From the NCBI RefSeq assembly GCF_001043025.1, contig NZ_JYLD01000011.1, positions 124,001 to 188,000 on the forward strand: DNA of 64,000 nucleotides. The letters run 5' to 3'. The notes under the pieces are model-generated. The model made no database searches and was not told the origin of the DNA. It worked only from the letters and a program-made list of their open reading frames with translations. Positions 1 through 7,548 of the stretch are shown in pieces; the first letter of the stretch is position 1; each line of letters begins with the position of its first letter. This DNA is from Pseudomonas helleri (GTDB lineage Bacteria; Pseudomonadota; Gammaproteobacteria; Pseudomonadales; Pseudomonadaceae). The translations under genes and the position numbers were made by a program.

Positions 1-565
1 GCGCAGGCTGGCCGTTGGCGGTGTGGATCAGGCCGTCGAGGCCTTTAGTCATGGAGCGCAGGTCCGGTTGAACCAGCTTGATGCGGTCCACTTCAGCCAT
101 CACGCGCGGGCCCTCGCCCATAGCGCGAATGCTGATGGTGCCGTCTTCGCCCACTTCAATTTGCTGCTGCGGCGGCACGGCGATCGGCCCGCCGTTGCCC
201 ATGACCGGCATGCCGTTGCCGGCCCGCAGAATGCCCAGCGAGTCGACATTCATGCTGGCGGTGCGCACATAGGCTTCGCTGCCATCGGGCGCCTGCACGG
301 CCAGCCAGCCATCGCCTTTGACGGCGATGTCCAGGTCACGCCCGGTTTGCACCAGCGCACCCGGCGTGAAGTCCGTGGCAGGTCGCTCGGTCATGGCAAA
401 GGCCCGCGCAGGAAAGCTGTCGCCAAACACCGGCATCGAGCGCGCCTGTTCCAGATCGCGCTGAAAGCCGTTGGTTGAGATGTTCGCCAGATTGTTGGCA
501 TGTGCCTTTTGCGCCAAAGCATTCTGACTGGCGCCGGTCATTGCCACATAAAGGTACTTGTCCAC
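1..565 (-). CDS. flgF: Flagellar basal-body rod protein FlgF (5' part, runs off the window)
   Basis: FlgF is a proximal rod subunit of the flagellar basal body, exported by the flagellar type III apparatus into the periplasm. The reverse strand reads MDKYLYVAMTGASQNAL, then HANNLANISTNGFQ, the conserved N-terminal rod signature shared by FlgB/C/F/G, and further on TDFTPGALVQTGRDLDIAVKG. About 188 residues are present; the C-terminus lies beyond base 1. I chose the GTG at 565, since AGAGGA sits six bases upstream and known Pseudomonas FlgF proteins start MDKYLY. An in-frame ATG at 571 abuts the same AGAGGA and is less likely. A sigma-54 promoter lies about 55 bases upstream. flgG and later rod and ring genes would be expected beyond the window edge. 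Confidence 0.93.
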   Translation of the reverse strand, partial: MDKYLYVAMTGASQNALAQKAHANNLANISTNGFQRDLEQARSMPVFGDSFPARAFAMTERPATDFTPGALVQTGRDLDIAVKGDGWLAVQAPDGSEAYVRTASMNVDSLGILRAGNGMPVMGNGGPIAVPPQQQIEVGEDGTISIRAMGEGPRVMAEVDRIKLVQPDLRSMTKGLDGLIHTANGQPA

Positions 566-571
566 ACTCAT

Positions 572-765
572 TCCTCTGCCTGACGGACGCTTGCCGCCCA
601 CCGCTGTACTGAATGGGTACTAGCAATTTGCGCACCAACTTTTTATTGACGGTGAAAAGGCCGTGCTCGTGGGGTTTGAGGGGGGGTTATATGGCGTCAC
701 AGAAATGGCAAACCGGCGCGGTTATGCCGGTTGCGGCAAAGGGCGGCCTGTTCGGCACAAAAACG
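572..765. other. Intergenic DNA upstream of flgF
   Basis: Apart from the sigma-54 promoter, this stretch has no gene-like reading frame. It contains a small imperfect repeat (GCGGTTATGCCGGTTGCGG near 719-737). An enhancer-type site for FleQ or FleR would be expected here but I cannot define one. Confidence 0.4.
621..638 (-). promoter_or_regulatory. Sigma-54 (RpoN) promoter of flgF
   Basis: The reverse strand carries TTGGTGCGCAAATTGCTA. It has GG and GC dinucleotides separated by exactly ten bases and a good match to the consensus TTGGCACG-N4-TTGCT. The -12 GC is at 624-623, which predicts a transcript start near 611 and a leader of about 46 bases before the GTG at 565. RpoN-dependent flgF operons are established in Pseudomonas flagellar hierarchies. 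Confidence 0.8.
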
Positions 766-850
766 GTGGGAGCGGGCTTGCTCGCGATGCAAGCGACTCG
801 GTGTACTTGACACTGCGCATCGTTCCAATCGCGAGCAAGCCCGCTCCCAC
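766..850. repeat. REP-type inverted repeat pair (GTGGGAGCGGGC family)
   Basis: Two 23-base arms, 766-788 and 828-850, are perfect reverse complements (GTGGGAGCGGGCTTGCTCGC plus three more bases). They flank a 39-base unrelated core. The same arm recurs at 53227-53311 and 62156-62208. It sits downstream of phhR. Confidence 0.9.
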
Positions 851-867
851 AAGGTTTTTGCGCGTTT

Positions 868-2430
868 TTAATCCCGACCAGGCTTGATGATGTCGTGCTC
901 GCGCAGTTTGTTGGCGATGGTGGTGTGCGATACGCCCAAGCGCTTGCCCAGCAGGCGGCTACTCGGGTGTTCGGAGTACAGGCGCTCCAGCACGGCTTTT
1001 TCAAAGCGCCCGACGATTTGGTCCAGACCACCTTCCATCGAGAACTCACCCAACGGCTGGCGCACGCCGTAGTCCGGCAAGCGGATGTGTTCGGCCTTGA
1101 CCACGCCGCCATCGCACAGCGACACCGCCTGGAACAACACGTTTTCCAATTGCCGCACGTTGCCCGGCCAATGGTAGTGGCTCAAACGGTCCATGGCCGC
1201 CGGGGCCAGACGCGGCAACGCACAGCCAATTTGCCGACTGGCCTGATCGAGAAAATGCTCGACCAACGGCTCAAGGCCATCCAGGCAATCGCGCAACGGC
1301 GGGATGTGCAACGACAATACGTTGAGGCGGTGGTAAAGGTCCTGACGGAATTCGCCACGGGCGCACAGCTCAGACAAATCCACCTGCGTAGCGCACATCA
1401 CGCGCACATCGAGGTAAACCTCTTCGTCGCTGCCGACACGGCGAAAGCAACCGTCCTGCAGAAAACGCAGCAACTTGACCTGCAAACGCGGGCTCATTTC
1501 GCCCACGCCATCCAGAAACAACGTACCGCCTGCGGTCAGTTCCAACAGCCCCAACTTGCCCTCGGCCCGCGCCCCTTCGAATGCACCCGGCCCGTAGCCA
1601 AACAGTTCGGTTTCGGCCATCGACTCGGGCAAACCGGCGCAGTTGAGCGCCATCAGCGGCGATTGCCCCCGCGGGCTGGCCAAGTGACAGGCGCGCGCCA
1701 GCAATTCTTTGCCGGTGCCGGTTTCGCCTTCTATTAATAGAGGCGCATCCAGCGGCGCCATACGTCGGGCTTCACGGACCACCGCGGCCATGACTTTTGA
1801 GCTTTGGAAAATGCTGTCGAAGCCGCGCAACTCCTGCTTGCGCACGTTATAGATCTGCTCACCCAGACGGTCAGCCCGGTGCAAGGTAAGCACCGCGCCA
1901 GCCATGGCTTCGCTGTCATCGTGTTCCAGTTGCAGCGGCGCGATGTCAGCGAGGAACACATGCCCCTTGATCTTGACCCGCAGGCCGTTGATCCGCGATT
2001 TGTTGGCCCGTACCAGCTCCGGCAAGTCGAAGTCTTCGGCGTAGCGCGACAGGGCAATGCCCGGCACTTCATCGACGCGCACGCCGAGCAACTGCGCCGC
2101 CGCACGGTTGGCCGCCACAATCGAGCCGCCCATGTCGATGGACAGCACGGGGAATTCCAGTGCGCCGAGCAAGGCGTTGAGTTCCATGTGCCTGCGTTCG
2201 CTGGGCATCAGCCCTACGCGCTTGACGCCAAAAACCCCGGCAATGGTTTCAAACTTGGGGCGCAGCGCCTGAAACTGAAGGTTGATCAGATTTGGGCAAA
2301 ACAGGTAGATCGCATTGCCCTGATCGCCGCCCACCTCGCCGCGCTTGACGTTGATGCCGTAGGCCACCAACAGGTTGAGGATGTCACGCAGGATGCCAAT
2401 CCGGTTTTGGCAGTGGACTTTGATACGCAT
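868..2430 (-). CDS. phhR: PhhR, TyrR-type regulator of aromatic amino acid metabolism
   Basis: PhhR activates phenylalanine and tyrosine catabolism and transport genes. The 520 residues show an N-terminal ACT domain (about 1-75), a PAS-like region (about 80-190), an AAA+ domain with Walker A GETGTGKE (235-242), and a C-terminal Fis-type helix-turn-helix ending LREHDIIKPGRD. Two hallmark motifs of sigma-54 activators are altered: GAFTGA reads GAFEGA (282-287), and the Walker B glutamate is glycine (FLDGVGEM, near 307-308). This agrees with the known TyrR/PhhR behaviour of working with sigma-70 promoters or as repressor. It is divergent from phhA, with 341 bases between. The start has only a weak ribosome binding site, but the ACT domain begins at residue 1. 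Confidence 0.93.
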   Translation of the reverse strand: MRIKVHCQNRIGILRDILNLLVAYGINVKRGEVGGDQGNAIYLFCPNLINLQFQALRPKFETIAGVFGVKRVGLMPSERRHMELNALLGALEFPVLSIDMGGSIVAANRAAAQLLGVRVDEVPGIALSRYAEDFDLPELVRANKSRINGLRVKIKGHVFLADIAPLQLEHDDSEAMAGAVLTLHRADRLGEQIYNVRKQELRGFDSIFQSSKVMAAVVREARRMAPLDAPLLIEGETGTGKELLARACHLASPRGQSPLMALNCAGLPESMAETELFGYGPGAFEGARAEGKLGLLELTAGGTLFLDGVGEMSPRLQVKLLRFLQDGCFRRVGSDEEVYLDVRVMCATQVDLSELCARGEFRQDLYHRLNVLSLHIPPLRDCLDGLEPLVEHFLDQASRQIGCALPRLAPAAMDRLSHYHWPGNVRQLENVLFQAVSLCDGGVVKAEHIRLPDYGVRQPLGEFSMEGGLDQIVGRFEKAVLERLYSEHPSSRLLGKRLGVSHTTIANKLREHDIIKPGRD

Positions 2431-2456
2431 GGGGCAAGGCTCGGCTGTGTCTTTAT

Positions 2457-2525
2457 TGTAGGAGCGAGCTTGTCTCGCGATCTGTTGATCTTTTTAAAAG
2501 ATCGCGAGGCGAGCTCGCTCCTACA
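2457..2525. repeat. REP-type inverted repeat pair (GTAGGAGCGAGC family)
   Basis: Outer arms TGTAGGAGCGAGCTTGTCTC... and its near-complement ...GCGAGCTCGCTCCTACA enclose GATC-rich inner sequence. This family is the most common in the window (copies at about 5.2, 9.5, 11.2, 25.0, 29.0, 30.6, 39.5, 54.6 and 59.8 kb). Confidence 0.9.
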
Positions 2526-2620
2526 GGGGGTGTTTTTTTGTTCGGGAGAGCATTTTGCTGTCACGATTTTTTGACGATTTTGCAATTACCCACGCAAGAA
2601 TGACAGTTCAATTGTCCCGT

Positions 2621-2638
2621 CGTAACGAATTATTTACG
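2621..2638 (+). promoter_or_regulatory. Candidate PhhR/TyrR box upstream of phhA
   Basis: CGTAAC-GAATTA-TTTACG has the TyrR-family architecture TGTAAA-N6-TTTACA with exact six-base spacing and nine of twelve consensus positions. It lies 134 bases before the phhA ATG and between phhR and phhA, so it could serve both promoters. Confidence 0.6.
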
Positions 2639-2656
2639 GAATACGCACACTATTCC

Positions 2657-2675
2657 GGTAATAGACACGTTTACC
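2657..2675 (+). promoter_or_regulatory. Second, weaker PhhR-like box
   Basis: GGTAAT and TTTACC are near-complementary half-sites with a seven-base gap instead of six. It lies 19 bases downstream of the stronger box, a tandem layout typical of strong and weak TyrR boxes. Confidence 0.4.
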
Positions 2676-2771
2676 CGGCTGCATCCGGCCAGCACTTGGG
2701 ATATCACTTAACCAACGAATACCCGCCGTCCCTGACAGAACAATAAAAACGATTTCTCTGCGGAGAGCACC

Positions 2772-3563
2772 ATGAAGCAAACGAAATACGTCGCCCGTGA
2801 GCCGGATGCCAATGGCTTTATCGACTACACACCCGAGGAACACGGGGTGTGGAATACGCTGATTACCCGCCAGCTCAAATTGCTCGAAGGCCGTGCCTGC
2901 CCTGAATACCTGCAAGGCATCGAAAAACTCGGCCTGCCCCACGACCGCATCCCGCAACTGGGCGAGATCAATAAAGTGCTGGGCGAAACCACCGGCTGGC
3001 AAGTTGCCCGCGTGCCGGCACTGATCCCCTTCCAGACCTTTTTCGAATTACTGGCCAGCAAGCAGTTCCCGGTGGCAACGTTTATTCGTACCCGCGAAGA
3101 ACTGGATTACCTGCAAGAGCCGGATATTTTCCACGAGATTTTTGGCCATTGCCCGCTGCTGACCAACCCGTGGTTTGCTGAATTCACCCACACCTACGGT
3201 AAGCTCGGCCTGCAAGCCAGCAAAGAACAGCGCGTGTATCTGGCCCGCCTGTACTGGATGACCATCGAGTTCGGGCTGGTGAATACCCCTGAAGGCAAAC
3301 GCGTGTATGGCGGCGGAATTCTGTCTTCGCCTAAAGAAACGGTTTACAGCTTGTCTTCAGAACCTGAACATCAGCCATTCGATCCGCTGGAAGCCATGCG
3401 CACGCCGTATCGAATTGATATTTTGCAGCCGCTGTATTTTGTTCTGCCGGACTTGAAGCGCCTGTTTGACCTGGCCCACGAAGACATCATGGGCATGGTT
3501 GAAAAAGGCATGGAGCTGGGCTTGCATGCGCCCAAGTTCCCGCCCAAGCCGAAAGCGGCTTAA
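2772..3563 (+). CDS. phhA: Phenylalanine-4-hydroxylase PhhA
   Basis: This enzyme hydroxylates L-phenylalanine to tyrosine with tetrahydropterin and oxygen in the cytoplasm. At 263 residues it is the short, catalytic-domain-only bacterial form. The iron ligands of the 2-His-1-Glu triad are visible: H121 and H126 in DIFHEIFGHCP and E166 in YWMTIEFGLV. The pterin-binding region FQTFFELLASKQFPV precedes them. The ATG has GGAGAG seven bases upstream. It is the first gene of phhA-phhB-aminotransferase and is probably activated by PhhR through the boxes at 2.6 kb. Confidence 0.97.
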   Translation: MKQTKYVAREPDANGFIDYTPEEHGVWNTLITRQLKLLEGRACPEYLQGIEKLGLPHDRIPQLGEINKVLGETTGWQVARVPALIPFQTFFELLASKQFPVATFIRTREELDYLQEPDIFHEIFGHCPLLTNPWFAEFTHTYGKLGLQASKEQRVYLARLYWMTIEFGLVNTPEGKRVYGGGILSSPKETVYSLSSEPEHQPFDPLEAMRTPYRIDILQPLYFVLPDLKRLFDLAHEDIMGMVEKGMELGLHAPKFPPKPKAA

Positions 3564-3611
3564 CCCTTATTTTTTTCAAGACCAATAAAAAATCGATTTC
3601 AGGAATACACC

Positions 3612-3968
3612 ATGAGCACATTGAACCAAGCCCACTGCGAAGCCTGCCGCGCCGATGCTCCACAGGTCAGCGACGAAGAGTTGCCGATGCTGATCAAGCA
3701 GATCCCGGACTGGAACATCGAAGTTCGCGACGGCATCATGCAACTGGAAAAGGTTTTTCTGTTCAAGAACTTCAAGCACGCCCTGGCGTTCACCAACGCC
3801 GTTGGAGAAATCTCTGAAGCTGAAGGCCATCACCCGGGCCTGCTGACCGAATGGGGCAAAGTGACCGTGACCTGGTGGAGCCACTCGATCAAAGGCTTGC
3901 ACCGCAACGACTTCATCATGGCTGCGCGCACCGATGACGTTGCCAAAACTGCCGAAGGTCGCAAGTAA
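3612..3968 (+). CDS. phhB: Pterin-4a-carbinolamine dehydratase PhhB
   Basis: PhhB dehydrates the 4a-hydroxypterin formed by PhhA, which allows cofactor recycling. The 118 residues carry the conserved histidines H73-H74-P75 (EAEGHHPGL) and H91 (TWWSHSIKGL). The N-terminus has a CxxC pair (CEACRAD) common in Pseudomonas members. AGGAA precedes the ATG. The stop TAA shares its last base with the ATG of the next gene (TAATG), indicating translational coupling. Confidence 0.97.
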   Translation: MSTLNQAHCEACRADAPQVSDEELPMLIKQIPDWNIEVRDGIMQLEKVFLFKNFKHALAFTNAVGEISEAEGHHPGLLTEWGKVTVTWWSHSIKGLHRNDFIMAARTDDVAKTAEGRK

Positions 3969-5164
3969 TGCACTTCTCAGCCATTGGCCGTGTGCCGGGC
4001 GATCCGATCCTGGGGTTGATCGACGCCTATAACCAGGACACCAACCCGAACAAATTCGACTTGGGTGTGGGCGTCTATAAAGACGCCAACGGCCTGACGC
4101 CGATTTTGCAGTCAGTCAAACAGGCCGAACAGCGCCTGGTAGATCAGCAACAGACCAAAACCTACATCGGCGGCCACGGCGACAGCCGTTTTGGCCAACT
4201 GATCAGCGAACTGGTACTGGGCACTGATTCGCCGCTGCTGGCGGCCAAACGTGCGGGCGCCACGCAAACGCCGGGCGGTACCGGCGCATTGCGTCTGGTG
4301 GCCGACTTTATCGCGCACTGCCTGCCAGGGCGCGGAATCTGGCTGAGCGACCCGACCTGGCCGATCCACGAAAGCATTTTCGCCGAAGCCGGGTTGAAGG
4401 TAGGTCATTACCCGTACGTGGGCCGCGACAACACCCTCAACGTAGCCGCCATGCTGCACGCCCTGGAGCACGTACCCAAGGGCGACGTGGTGCTGCTGCA
4501 CGCGTGCTGCCACAACCCGACCGGCTTTGACCTGTCGCAAGACGACTGGCGGCAGGTGCTGGATGTCGTGCGTCGGCGCGAACTGCTGCCACTGATCGAC
4601 TTTGCCTATCAGGGCTTCGGCGACGGGCTGGAAGAAGATGCCTGGTCAACACGCCTGTTCGTGAGCGAACTGCCTGAAGTGCTGATCACCAGCTCGTGCT
4701 CGAAAAACTTCGGCCTGTACCGTGAGCGTGTCGGCGCGTTGATCGTGTGTGCCAATGACGCCGAAAAACTGACCGATGTGCGCAGCCAACTGGCGTATCT
4801 GGCGCGTAACTTGTGGTCCAATCCGCCTGATCATGGCGCCGCCGTGGTGGCGACCATCCTCGGTGATGCGCAGCTCAAGGCGCAATGGGCCGCCGAAGTG
4901 GAAGCCATGCGTAGCCGCATCGCGCAACTGCGCAGCGGCCTGGTCGAGGCGCTGACGCCGTTCGGTCTGGCCGAGCGCTTTGCGCACATCAACCAGCAAC
5001 GCGGGATGTTCTCGTACACCGGGTTGAGTACCGAGCAAGTGCAAGTGCTGCGTGAAAAACACAGCGTTTACATGGTCGGCTCAGGGCGCGCCAACATGGC
5101 CGGGGTCGATGGCACCCGTCTGGAGTTGCTCGCCAAGGCCATTGCACAAGTCTGCCAGCACTAA
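3968..5164 (+). CDS. tyrB: Aromatic-amino-acid aminotransferase (TyrB/PhhC)
   Basis: A class I PLP aminotransferase of 398 residues converts tyrosine to 4-hydroxyphenylpyruvate, the step after PhhA. PLP site residues seen are K246 in SSCSKNFGLYRERVG, N183 in CCHNPTG, and the substrate region GGTGALR. It starts one base inside the phhB stop, so it is the third gene of the phh operon; Pseudomonas literature calls this gene phhC. The family also accepts aspartate and phenylalanine. Confidence 0.95.
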   Translation: MHFSAIGRVPGDPILGLIDAYNQDTNPNKFDLGVGVYKDANGLTPILQSVKQAEQRLVDQQQTKTYIGGHGDSRFGQLISELVLGTDSPLLAAKRAGATQTPGGTGALRLVADFIAHCLPGRGIWLSDPTWPIHESIFAEAGLKVGHYPYVGRDNTLNVAAMLHALEHVPKGDVVLLHACCHNPTGFDLSQDDWRQVLDVVRRRELLPLIDFAYQGFGDGLEEDAWSTRLFVSELPEVLITSSCSKNFGLYRERVGALIVCANDAEKLTDVRSQLAYLARNLWSNPPDHGAAVVATILGDAQLKAQWAAEVEAMRSRIAQLRSGLVEALTPFGLAERFAHINQQRGMFSYTGLSTEQVQVLREKHSVYMVGSGRANMAGVDGTRLELLAKAIAQVCQH

Positions 5165-5168
5165 AAAA

Positions 5169-5240
5169 CCTGTAGGAGCGAGCTTGCCTCGCGATCTTTT
5201 GAGCGTTTAAAAGATCGCGAGACAAGCTCGCTCCTACAGG
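5169..5240. repeat. REP-type inverted repeat pair (GTAGGAGCGAGC family)
   Basis: Arms CCTGTAGGAGCGAGCTTG and the complementary CAAGCTCGCTCCTACAGG bracket an inner CGCGATCTTTT / AAAAGATCGCG stem. It lies directly after the phh operon and may stabilise its 3' end. Confidence 0.9.
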
Positions 5241-5388
5241 CCTGTTACAAGATGAATAAATCGCCACAATCGGCGCCAGACGCAATAAAAAGACAAATTG
5301 TCACACTCCCTCCTGTATCCTGCCCTTGCTTTTTAAAAGCGCCGATTTACCCAGCGATTTAAAAACACACCTTACGAGGAGCGCGACG

Positions 5389-5520
5389 ATGCACGAGATC
5401 CCAAACCTCCCCTTCCCAAGCCTGCATGAAACTCAGCAGCCAACCCCGCAACACACCAGTGGCGAAAACCCCGCACTGGAAGAGGCTCAAGACAGCCTCC
5501 AGGCCGACAGCGAAGACTGA
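5389..5520 (+). CDS. Small acidic hypothetical protein (43 aa)
   Basis: The frame begins ATG CAC GAG ATC with ACGAGGAG seven bases upstream, the best ribosome binding site nearby. It encodes a 43-residue, proline- and acid-rich, cysteine-free peptide (MHEIPNLPFPSL... ending LQADSED). It has no membrane segment and I recognise no family. The open frame extends upstream to 5326 without a good start signal. Confidence 0.5.
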   Translation: MHEIPNLPFPSLHETQQPTPQHTSGENPALEEAQDSLQADSED

Positions 5521-5610
5521 CCGGCCATCTATCAGGCGGTGCGAAAAGCTTCAGGTTTTTCATACCGCCTGACACAATTGCGGCACCCTCCTCTTCTCGC
5601 GGACAACAGC

Positions 5611-5787
5611 GTGACTGACACCTTCAGCGACACCCAGGCCAGCGTCCTGATCGGCACCGCCGAAAAAATGATCGAGCTCTGGGAGCGTCTCAGCCCACAA
5701 AAGCAGGCCCTGCTGCTTAAGCGCTTCGGCACCCAGGAAAACGCACTGGCTGCTTTAATTGCGACACAATTGGTTGCACCGTTGTAA
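5611..5787 (+). CDS. Small hypothetical protein (58 aa), possible GTG start
   Basis: The peptide MTDTFSDTQASVLIGTAEKMIELWERLSP... has a predicted amphipathic helical middle. The frame is open from 5539, but the N-terminal part before 5611 (arginine- and proline-rich) looks non-coding. The GTG at 5611 lacks an obvious ribosome binding site, so the start is uncertain. It lies 36 bases before the MFS gene and may be co-transcribed. No family is recognised. Confidence 0.4.
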   Translation: MTDTFSDTQASVLIGTAEKMIELWERLSPQKQALLLKRFGTQENALAALIATQLVAPL

Positions 5788-5823
5788 TCTGCACCTTACC
5801 GCTCCCCGCAGGACCCCTACCCA

Positions 5824-7011
5824 ATGCCTGAAACACAACGCCCTATGGCAATCACGCTGCAAGTGGTTTCCATCGTTCTGTTTACCTTTATCGGCTATTT
5901 GAACATCGGCATCCCGCTGGCCGTATTGCCCGGTTACGTTCACAACCACCTGGGCTATGGCACGGTCATCGCCGGGCTGGTGATCAGCGTGCAATACCTG
6001 GCCACGCTCCTGAGCCGCCCTTACGCCAGCCGCATCATCGATAACCAGGGCAGCAAGCGCGCAGTCATGTACGGCTTGGTGGGTTGCGGCTTGAGCGGTG
6101 TGTTGATGCTGACTTCAAGCTGGCTGGCCGCGGCACCTGCCTGGAGCCTGGCCAGCCTGCTGTTGGGCCGGCTGGTGCTGGGCAGCGCTGAAAGCCTGGT
6201 GGGTTCGGGGTCGATCGGCTGGGGCATTGGCCGGGTAGGCGCTGCCCACACCGCCAAAGTCATCTCCTGGAACGGCATCGCCAGCTACGGCGCCATTGCC
6301 ATTGGCGCACCGCTGGGCGTGGTGATGGTCGGGCATTTGGGCATGTGGAGCCTGGGCGTGAGCATCATTGCCCTGGCCACGCTGGGCTTGCTGCTGGCCT
6401 GGCCAAAAGTGGCCGCACCCATTGTCAGCGGCGTACGCTTGCCGTTTCTGCACGTGCTGGGCCGGGTGCTGCCCCACGGTACAGGTTTGGCGCTGGGTTC
6501 GATTGGTTTTGGCACCATCGCCACTTTTATCACCCTGTACTACGCCACTAACCACTGGGAAAACGCCGCGCTGTGCCTGAGCCTGTTTGGCGCCAGTTTT
6601 ATCAGTGCGCGCTTGCTGTTCGGCAACATGATCAACCGCCTGGGCGGCTTTCGCGTCGCCATTGCCTGCCTGAGCGTCGAAACCCTGGGCTTGCTGTTGC
6701 TGTGGCTGGCGCCTGATCCGCATCTGGCCTTGGCCGGTGCAGCGCTGAGCGGTTTTGGCTTTTCGCTGGTGTTTCCGGCGCTGGGCGTTGAAGCGGTCAA
6801 CCTGGTGCCCGCCTCCAGCCGAGGCGCAGCGGTGGGCGCCTACTCGCTGTTTATCGACCTGTCATTGGGCATCACCGGGCCGCTGGTGGGCGCGGTGGCA
6901 GCAGGTTTTGGCTTTACCTCGATCTTCCTGTTTGCAGCACTGGCGTCGTTTAGCGGGGTGCTGCTGAGTGTTTACTTGTATCGGCAGGCAAAGCTTGCAA
7001 GAGACAGCTAA
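5824..7011 (+). CDS. MFS transporter, YhhS/arabinose-efflux-like
   Basis: A 395-residue inner-membrane protein with about 12 hydrophobic segments. It shows the MFS loop 2-3 pattern (SRPYASRIIDNQGSKRAVMYG) and GSAESLVGSG in segment 4. It resembles the YhhS/UPF0226 group of drug/sugar efflux proteins; the substrate cannot be read from sequence. An AGGA lies about nine bases before the ATG. The gene stands alone between a small ORF and the convergent arfB. Confidence 0.85.
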   Translation: MPETQRPMAITLQVVSIVLFTFIGYLNIGIPLAVLPGYVHNHLGYGTVIAGLVISVQYLATLLSRPYASRIIDNQGSKRAVMYGLVGCGLSGVLMLTSSWLAAAPAWSLASLLLGRLVLGSAESLVGSGSIGWGIGRVGAAHTAKVISWNGIASYGAIAIGAPLGVVMVGHLGMWSLGVSIIALATLGLLLAWPKVAAPIVSGVRLPFLHVLGRVLPHGTGLALGSIGFGTIATFITLYYATNHWENAALCLSLFGASFISARLLFGNMINRLGGFRVAIACLSVETLGLLLLWLAPDPHLALAGAALSGFGFSLVFPALGVEAVNLVPASSRGAAVGAYSLFIDLSLGITGPLVGAVAAGFGFTSIFLFAALASFSGVLLSVYLYRQAKLARDS

Positions 7012-7047
7012 GAACAACCCTCTCCCTCTGACTGAGGGCTTTTGACT

Positions 7048-7461
7048 TTAAAAGTCCACCTTGCCCCGCCCGGCCTTGATGCTGCCGCGCTTGGTCTTGG
7101 ATTCGAGGCGACGCTTTTTTGAGCCCAGGGTCGGCTTGGTCGGGCGGCGCTTTTTTTCGACTTTGGTCGCGCTCACGATCAATTCAAGCAAACGCTCCAG
7201 CGCATCCGCCCGGTTCTGCTCCTGGGTGCGGTATTGCTGCGCCTTGATGATCAACACCCCGTCACTGGTGATGCGGCTGTCACGCAGCGCCAGCAGTCGC
7301 TCTTTGTAAAAAGGCGGCAAGGATGAGTTGGGGATGTCGAAGCGCAAATGCATGGCGCTTGAGACTTTGTTGACGTTCTGCCCGCCCGCGCCCTGGGCAC
7401 GAATAGCCGTCAGTTCGATTTCGGCATCGGGGATATGCACGTTGTTGGAAATCACCAGCAT
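7048..7461 (-). CDS. arfB: Alternative ribosome-rescue factor ArfB (YaeJ)
   Basis: ArfB hydrolyses peptidyl-tRNA on ribosomes stalled without a stop codon. The 137-residue protein has the GGQ motif (residues 26-28 in RAQGAGGQNVNK) and a long basic C-terminal tail (KKRRPTKPTLGSKKRRLESKTKRGS). In the family this tail enters the empty mRNA channel. It lacks the codon-recognition domains of RF1/RF2, as expected. It is transcribed toward the MFS gene. Confidence 0.96.
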   Translation of the reverse strand: MLVISNNVHIPDAEIELTAIRAQGAGGQNVNKVSSAMHLRFDIPNSSLPPFYKERLLALRDSRITSDGVLIIKAQQYRTQEQNRADALERLLELIVSATKVEKKRRPTKPTLGSKKRRLESKTKRGSIKAGRGKVDF

Positions 7462-7500
7462 TACAAAGGTCCATCAGCAGGGCGTGCAGCATACCCCACA

Positions 7501-7536
7501 AACAACACACCCGGCGCGGTGGCCGGGTGTGTTGTT
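7501..7536 (-). terminator. Intrinsic terminator after aroP
   Basis: AACAACACACCCGGC (7501-7515) and GCCGGGTGTGTTGTT (7522-7536) form a perfect 15-bp stem with a six-base loop. It lies just beyond the aroP stop codon and before arfB. Its outer end is U/A-rich on the reverse strand, so it probably ends aroP transcription. Confidence 0.8.
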
Positions 7537-7548
7537 TAACCGATCAAT

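Noticed and set aside
336..638. 100-codon frame upstream of flgF
   Set aside because: Out of frame with flgF, overlaps its coding start and the sigma-54 promoter.
766..850. CRISPR-like repeats or transposon ends
   Set aside because: Inverted, not direct, arms with no transposase and no regular spacer array; they are REP pairs.
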